From Pezicula radicicola (Eukaryota; Ascomycota; Leotiomycetes; Helotiales; Dermateaceae), in contig PDUO01000022.1 of NCBI GenBank assembly GCA_003008705.1, positions 582,549 through 646,548 on the forward strand: a DNA stretch of 64,000 nt, written 5' to 3'. Position numbers and translations under genes: made by a program. Positions 58,790-64,000 of this stretch are shown here, one piece after another. Positions within the stretch are counted from its first letter, which is position 1, and each line of letters begins with the position of its first letter. The notes below the pieces were generated by a model. That model was given only the letters and a program-made list of their open reading frames with translations. It had not been told where the DNA came from and made no database searches.

Positions 58790-60640
58790 TCAAGCTCTGA
58801 AGGTTTTCTTGCCAAAAATATCATGAGCATGCCACCAAGCCCTTAGCCTCTTGCCATATATGTAGATTGGAATGGCTGTGAGCGACAACCCAAGTTGAAT
58901 TCCACCAATAGTATCGAAAATGATGGCCGGCCCAGTTGCTTCATACCAGTCGTTTAAAAAGACTACGCAGGAAGCATCGTATTAGCATAAGTATATACTG
59001 GTGTTATGTCTGTGTAGAGGAAAATCGTAACTTACAGGTAAAACCGAAGAAGACGAAATTCTTGACCGTCATCGATATAATGAATATCTCGACGCTGATA
59101 TCACGAAAGGCATCAACAATGTAGGCGCCGATAGATACTGCCGCAAACTGCACCGATACAAATACAAGTCCGAACATGACCGCGGCACCGACAGGACTTT
59201 GGCCCGTTTCAATCAAGTTGCCAAACAAGAAGTAGCCCAGAGTAGAAACAACTGGAACGACCACCAGCATAGGCAGCCGAAACTCGGGTTCGTAAACACC
59301 GTTGTTCTTCCTGGTAAGGTAGCGAGCCATAGGATCGCATATTAGCCCACATGCTATGCAGCCTAGAAATCCTCCCACTAAGGGCCCAGCAGATATATAA
59401 CCTTGTTGCGTAACGGTCAAGGAATATGGTGGCCCGCTAAATGCTTGTGCAATGGTGAACGAAATGAGAACAATCCATGTAGTGGTGACAGAAATGAATA
59501 TTATCGACCATAGGATTGTCGGGTTAAGCATAACATATATAGGTTTGAGGATCAATATCCATAAAGGTTCCTGGGTGAAAACACCATGAAATGGTGCCAT
59601 CCTATGAAGTACAGATTCACGGGGCCTTCTTCCAACGCTCGAGGCCGCTGTTGCTACACGTTGGATTGTTTCCTCTTGGAAACTAGGTAGATCACCAGAG
59701 TCTTTCTTTTCCGGAGCCGTATCCAATCGCTGCACAATGAGATCAGCGATAACAAAAAACAGCGGAATAACGCCAGGAGTGACATACATTGTGGGAGCTT
59801 ATATCCAGGTTGTATGTACTATTGCGATTGTATAGAGTCTCCCACGCGAACAGCACGCACAAAACCCACCCAATGCCCAAGAATATAGCCAAGAGGTAGA
59901 AAACCCAGCGCCAGCCCAGCTCTGTAGTGATCTTTCCAGCAAGCACGGCCGGTAAGTGGGCAGTCCCTGATTGAAACATGATGTAGTATGTCATGCGAGT
60001 ACCTCGCTGGTGTACATGATATAAATCACCAACCAAGGAAAAGGTTACACTTTCAAACATAGCGATGCCCAGGCCTTGGAGAATACGGGCTCCAAGTAGT
60101 GAGCCATAAGACTGAGCACGCCCTCCCCATATGGTTCCCGCAAACACGGAGGACATTGACCAGAGAACTGTTGGACGTCGCCCATATTTACGAGCACATG
60201 CAGAAATGATCATTCCCGTCGCACCGACTGCGCAGAGTTGATATCCTGTAAGAAGTGATACTTTTGTGAAACTAATCTTGAACTCCGTGATGAGAGGAAG
60301 TGCCATGGATGAGAGAATAGGTCCACCACTATCATCAGTCAATGACAAGTCAGAAATACATAGGATATGTAACCTACCCTCCGACGGTGCAGATTGTGCA
60401 ATAACAATACACAAGGAGAATCACATCTCGCTGCCACAATGGCCAGCCGAGAGGATCGTTAGGATCCCCAGATGGTTGTGGTACGAGAACAACCTCTGAG
60501 TCCTTTCCTGATCCTTTTTTGAGGCCAGCGGCCTGCAGCTCGAGGTTTCTTTCTTCGCTTGTGTCCTGCAAATCGAGCAGGACCGTACCTGGTACATGGT
60601 GACCTGGCACGTTTCGAGGTTCGAGAACCCCAAGAGGCAT
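58790..60640 (-). CDS. MFS transporter, DHA1-type drug/metabolite exporter
   Basis: Major-facilitator protein of 556 aa, exons 60640-60378, 60328-59788, 59729-59036 and 58962-58790. After a hydrophilic N-terminus comes DPNDPLGWPLWQRDVILLV, the typical fungal DHA1 lead into TM1. CARKYGRRPTVLWS is motif A between TM2 and TM3, and LLGARILQGLGIAMFES corresponds to the motif B region. The charged central loop (ETIQRVATAASSVGRRPRES) splits the two six-helix bundles, giving about 12 membrane segments. The short last exon (FLNDWYEATGPAIIFDTIGG to KKTFRA) completes TM12. It is divergent from the homogentisate-dioxygenase homologue across a 601-bp shared promoter, so the two are plausibly co-regulated. 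The substrate is unknown. Confidence 0.9.
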
Positions 60641-61241
60641 GTCAGGCGTGTGGCAGAGAGAAGTGGAAATGACAAATGCAGTATGGTGTCAGCGAACACA
60701 GTGGTATAATCACTTATATCCCGAGATTTGGTTTGGGTTGGAATCCAGGGATCTACACACTTTTATGGGAGACCAAAGATTACAAGCGAGCCGGACGAGG
60801 AGGTACTTAAAAACAAACGAGAACGTGTGTCTGTTAGTGTACCTTTCGGACTTAGTAAATCTGGGGACCCCGCATCTTGATTTGGGGAGCTCTTGGTCCC
60901 GGGAGCGCCTTCGCACCCACCATTTACGAAAGTGGCGCATTTCCGATATACTTGAGCCAAGCACAGTGTCCCGCTAAGCTTATTGATATTTGGTTTCCAA
61001 AGAGCGGTCTGTGTGAAGGCGGCAATATGTGATGGAGGGACGGTGTTATCTGGCGGCATTTCCTCAACACCCATTCACGAATTAAGCGAGCCGAATGTCC
61101 CGTTTCGCTTAAGACTCTCCAGGGCGGCTCTTTCCCCGATCAAGGTCCAGTCGGTCACATCTTAATAGTATATATCTGTGAAAGCCAATCTCTGTCGTGA
61201 TCAATTCTAATTCATCAGACAATTTAACAGCATTCTCTAAC
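60641..61241. promoter_or_regulatory. Shared divergent promoter region
   Basis: A 601-bp intergenic region between the MFS transporter (minus) and the homogentisate-dioxygenase homologue (plus). No coding sequence is supported. I could not identify specific operators, but the head-to-head arrangement favours joint regulation. Confidence 0.5.
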
Positions 61242-62765
61242 ATGGGTGACATATTGCAGACGGAAGTCCCTTTCAACACTCGGGTGTTCCACTGGACTGA
61301 TACCAAAACGAAGAAGATCACACGTCCTGAGGATCCATACCAATATCTTCAAGGGTTCGGCAATGAACATCAATCCGAGTTCATGCCAGGAGTCTTGCCT
61401 GTTGGCCAAAATTCTCCTCAATTGTGTGCATATGGACTGTATGCCGAGCAAATCACAGGCACTTCGTTTGCAGCCACTCGAGCAGCTTCTATGCGAAATT
61501 TCCTCTATCGTCGCCGCCCTGCTTGTGTACATGGCAGTATTCGCAAAGTTGACGATAATCCGACCATCGAGGCGTCATTTCTCAACCCGAACTTGGAGGT
61601 GCACATGGTTCCGTCACAAGTTTGTTGGAAACCATTTCAAATTCCAGAGCAGGAAAACGCTGTGGACTTCACTATGGGTATCCACACGCTTGGAGGAAGT
61701 GGCCAGCCAAATGTGAGAGAGGGTCTTGCGTATCACGTCTTTGCTATCAACAGCAATATGACCAACAAAGCCTTCGTGAATATCGATGGGGATTTTCTTA
61801 TTGTTGCGCAAGAAGGTCATCTAGATATCACCACAGAATTCGGCCATCTGTACCTGCAGCCATCCGAAATTTGCATCATCCAGCAGGGCTTACGATTCAA
61901 GGTTGACATCGTTGAACAGTATTCCCCTAAAGGCGCCAGAGGATATATCGTTGAAACGTGGGGAACTAAGTGGGAGCTTCCCGAATTAGGACCACTTGGA
62001 GGTTATGGCTTAGCAAATGCACGAGACTTCCTGTTTCCCGTGGCGGATATTGACACCTCTTCGACTGGTAGCTGGTCAATCATTTCCAAGCAGGGTGGAA
62101 GGTATTACGAGACTTCTCAAGGCCACACTCCTTTCGATGTCGTAGCCTGGCACGGCAATTACATACCATACAAATACGATCTAACCAAGTTCGTATGCCA
62201 TAACACAGCTTCTGTGGATCATACCGACCCTTGTATCAATACTGTCTTGACCGCGAAGTCTCGCGACGCCATGGCACCTCTGTGCGATTTTCTCATATTT
62301 GGACCACGATGGGATGTCGCCGAGAACACATTTAGACCTCCTTATTTCCACCGTAACTGTGCATCGGAGTTCTTGGCGCGCATTTATGGGCCGGAAGGTA
62401 CTGGAGGTCGATCTGAGGTCTTTTCACCAGGTGGTGCAAGCTATGAGGCAGGTTTCACACCGCATGGGACTGCAGACCAGCGCACTGTCGGGGCAATGTA
62501 TGCCAAGATGCAGGCTATGCGTATCGGTGAGAATCAACTCACTCTCATGCTTGAGAGTTGTCGAAGCTTATTATTCACGAACTGGGCACTGCACGACTCG
62601 GGCGTGCTACATGCGGAAGATACCCCAGAGTCCATGTGGGACTTAATCCCGGTATATTGGTGTTCATTCCATCCTACTTCGACAGCTTTACTAATATGTT
62701 AGCAGGATCGGTTTGGTAACGACAAGTCTGCGATTGAGTTCTTGAAGTCTATTGGAAGAGCTTAG
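61242..62765 (+). CDS. hmgA: Homogentisate 1,2-dioxygenase homologue
   Basis: Fe(II) ring-cleavage dioxygenase of the tyrosine/phenylalanine pathway (homogentisate to maleylacetoacetate), 489 aa, exons 61242-62651 and 62706-62765. The N-terminus YQYLQGFGNEHQSEFMPG is diagnostic. Metal ligands align with the known His-Glu-His: H370 and E376 in YFHRNCASEFL and H408 in FTPHGTA. The C-terminus is completed by the second exon (DRFGNDKSAIEFLKSIGRA). The start at 61242 replaces an upstream in-frame GTG. It is longer than the human enzyme (445 aa), mainly at the N-terminus. The usual fungal partners (fumarylacetoacetase, maleylacetoacetate isomerase) are not in the window, so this could be the core catabolic gene or a paralogue recruited to a specialised cluster with the adjacent MFS, SDR and FAD monooxygenase genes. 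The symbol is by family. Confidence 0.9.
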
Positions 62766-63379
62766 TACGGAGGTACCTCAACTGTTAAAACTGTTTTAGA
62801 GACGATACACTTTCGTTATGATCTACTTATCACACTTAGAAAGAAAGTTTTACGTTACCATGAAACTTGTATGTTAGAGTAGTAGCTATTTTACTAGCTG
62901 TTCTCACCCATTATCATTGTCATTCAATTGCCTTCGTAGCTTCTATGCAACTAATCATAAGACTCCGCTTTACTAAACAGAGGCTCGCCTATTCAAGGAG
63001 TAAGTCAGAGCTAGTACCACCGAGCTTATTCTAATGCTCCGTACACCTTGACCATGCTACAGAATCTAGATTACGTACCGTTCGAGACAGAAGAAACCCA
63101 AAGAAAGTTAGTATATCAATTATCTGTAATATGCCCTTTACTTCATAGCCAAGAGTACCTAAAGTCAAGTACGTAGAGAATCAAGCTAACAAGTGCTTTT
63201 CAGTCCCATTTACGAGGGCCTGTAGCAAGATCAATTGCTTTGCTCAAAGTGAGAGAGTAGTTGATCGAAGGAAGATCACACAAAGCATAATCACAGCAAT
63301 CACAGTGTTTGCAACATTACACTGATAGTGAAATTGCATAAAGCATGATTGTCCAGACAACAAAGCGGCCGACAGATGC
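62766..63379. other. Convergent intergenic region, nothing recognised
   Basis: A 614-bp gap between the 3' ends of the dioxygenase homologue and the NmrA-like gene. No coding sequence or repeat was recognised. Confidence 0.5.
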
Positions 63380-64000
63380 CTACATAAATGGCTTTCCATT
63401 AACCTCAACAGCATAATCCTCCATTGTCTTCCATTTCCATTTTTTCTCCTCCTTGTTAATTAGATCTGAATCATCACCCATGGCGATTTTGCGATGATCA
63501 ATCTTTCCCTCGCCCATTAAGAATCTGATATGCTTAGCAGGCATATTTTCAGGGTTTGCAAACACTTTGGTCTTGAATTCATCCAGATCAACCTCTTCAA
63601 CCTTAATTTTAGGACCGCCATTGGCTGTCATCAACTTCGCAATGTCGGCACAGGAGATGGTGTCGCCACCAAAATGAGCAAATTCGGGGACGTCATCATA
63701 GGGTAGGAATGATAGCGCTGCGATAATCTTGCCTGTATCATTCAAACTTGTGTACGAGGTTTTGGCGGAAGCAGAACCAATGCATTCGTAACGGGCGGAC
63801 TTTGTATCATAGCCAAACCAATTTCCGATAGAAAGTTCCATGAACAAGCCGATGAACACAAGGCACATTTTGACACTTGGAGTGTCATTGCGCACTCGTT
63901 GGGACATTTCATTCTTTGTGTCCCACTGTTCTTGCGTGAAGGTGTGTTTATAATGATCAACCCCATATTCAGAGGGAAAGTATAATTTGACCGAAGATGT
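63380..64000 (-). CDS. NmrA/isoflavone-reductase-like protein, partial (5' end outside window)
   Basis: Open frame of 206 codons plus stop that continues past the right edge of the window, so the N-terminal cofactor-binding half is missing here. VKLYFPSEYGVDHYKH is the family's SEYG segment, and KNEMSQRVRND supplies a lysine at the expected active-site position. The C-terminal half contains DTGKIIAALSFLPYDDVPEF and TISCADIAKLM, typical of NmrA-like NAD(P)-binding proteins. No intron is needed in the visible part. It is probably a reductase or redox-sensing regulator; the substrate is unknown. The gene may belong to the neighbouring aromatic-metabolism group or be unrelated. Confidence 0.82.
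   Translation of the reverse strand, partial: TSSVKLYFPSEYGVDHYKHTFTQEQWDTKNEMSQRVRNDTPSVKMCLVFIGLFMELSIGNWFGYDTKSARYECIGSASAKTSYTSLNDTGKIIAALSFLPYDDVPEFAHFGGDTISCADIAKLMTANGGPKIKVEEVDLDEFKTKVFANPENMPAKHIRFLMGEGKIDHRKIAMGDDSDLINKEEKKWKWKTMEDYAVEVNGKPFM

Overview
The window is nuclear DNA of a filamentous ascomycete (Pezizomycotina; I cannot place the order). The reasons are short spliceosomal introns, mostly about 50-110 bp with GTAAGT-like donors and CTAAC/CTGAC-like branch sites; fungus-specific families (Zn2Cys6 regulator, 2EXR protein, CYP52-like P450, Uls1-type SNF2-RING protein); and transposon relics full of TpA and stop codons, as repeat-induced point mutation (RIP) leaves them. I saw no rRNA, tRNA or CRISPR array. 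Exon joins were worked out by eye from splice signals, reading frame and conserved motifs.

Layout. 0-8 kb is an accessory block: two convergent phytanoyl-CoA-dioxygenase-like genes (the first frameshifted), a 485-bp Tc1/mariner-like inverted-repeat element between them, and a Zn2Cys6 regulator whose sixth zinc-binding Cys codon is a TGA stop. 8-39.7 kb is mostly ordinary gene space: an APC permease, a membrane-anchored nucleotide pyrophosphatase/phosphodiesterase, a Uls1/Rad16-like SNF2-RING ATPase, a CYP52-like P450, an isoflavone-reductase-like protein, a 2EXR protein, a short-chain dehydrogenase, an RNPS1-like SR protein, a stand-alone urea-carboxylase-type biotin enzyme, and a convergent acyl-CoA/4-coumarate-CoA-ligase-like gene ending in a PTS1-like ARL.

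40-56 kb is a graveyard. A P450 gene is split in exon 2 by a 6-kb Tad-like LINE bounded by a perfect 15-bp target-site duplication, and the same P450 carries a second insertion of about 312 bp. Next comes a carboxylesterase that has lost its nucleophile region. After an intact FAD monooxygenase comes another P450, broken by a single TAG where the Trp of its PERW motif should be.

57-64 kb has an intact SDR, a DHA1-type MFS transporter divergent from a homogentisate-1,2-dioxygenase homologue, and the end of an NmrA/isoflavone-reductase-like gene running off the window. Together with the FAD monooxygenase, these look like an aromatic-compound oxidation or ring-cleavage gene set, partly decayed. 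That pathway is inferred from families and proximity only.
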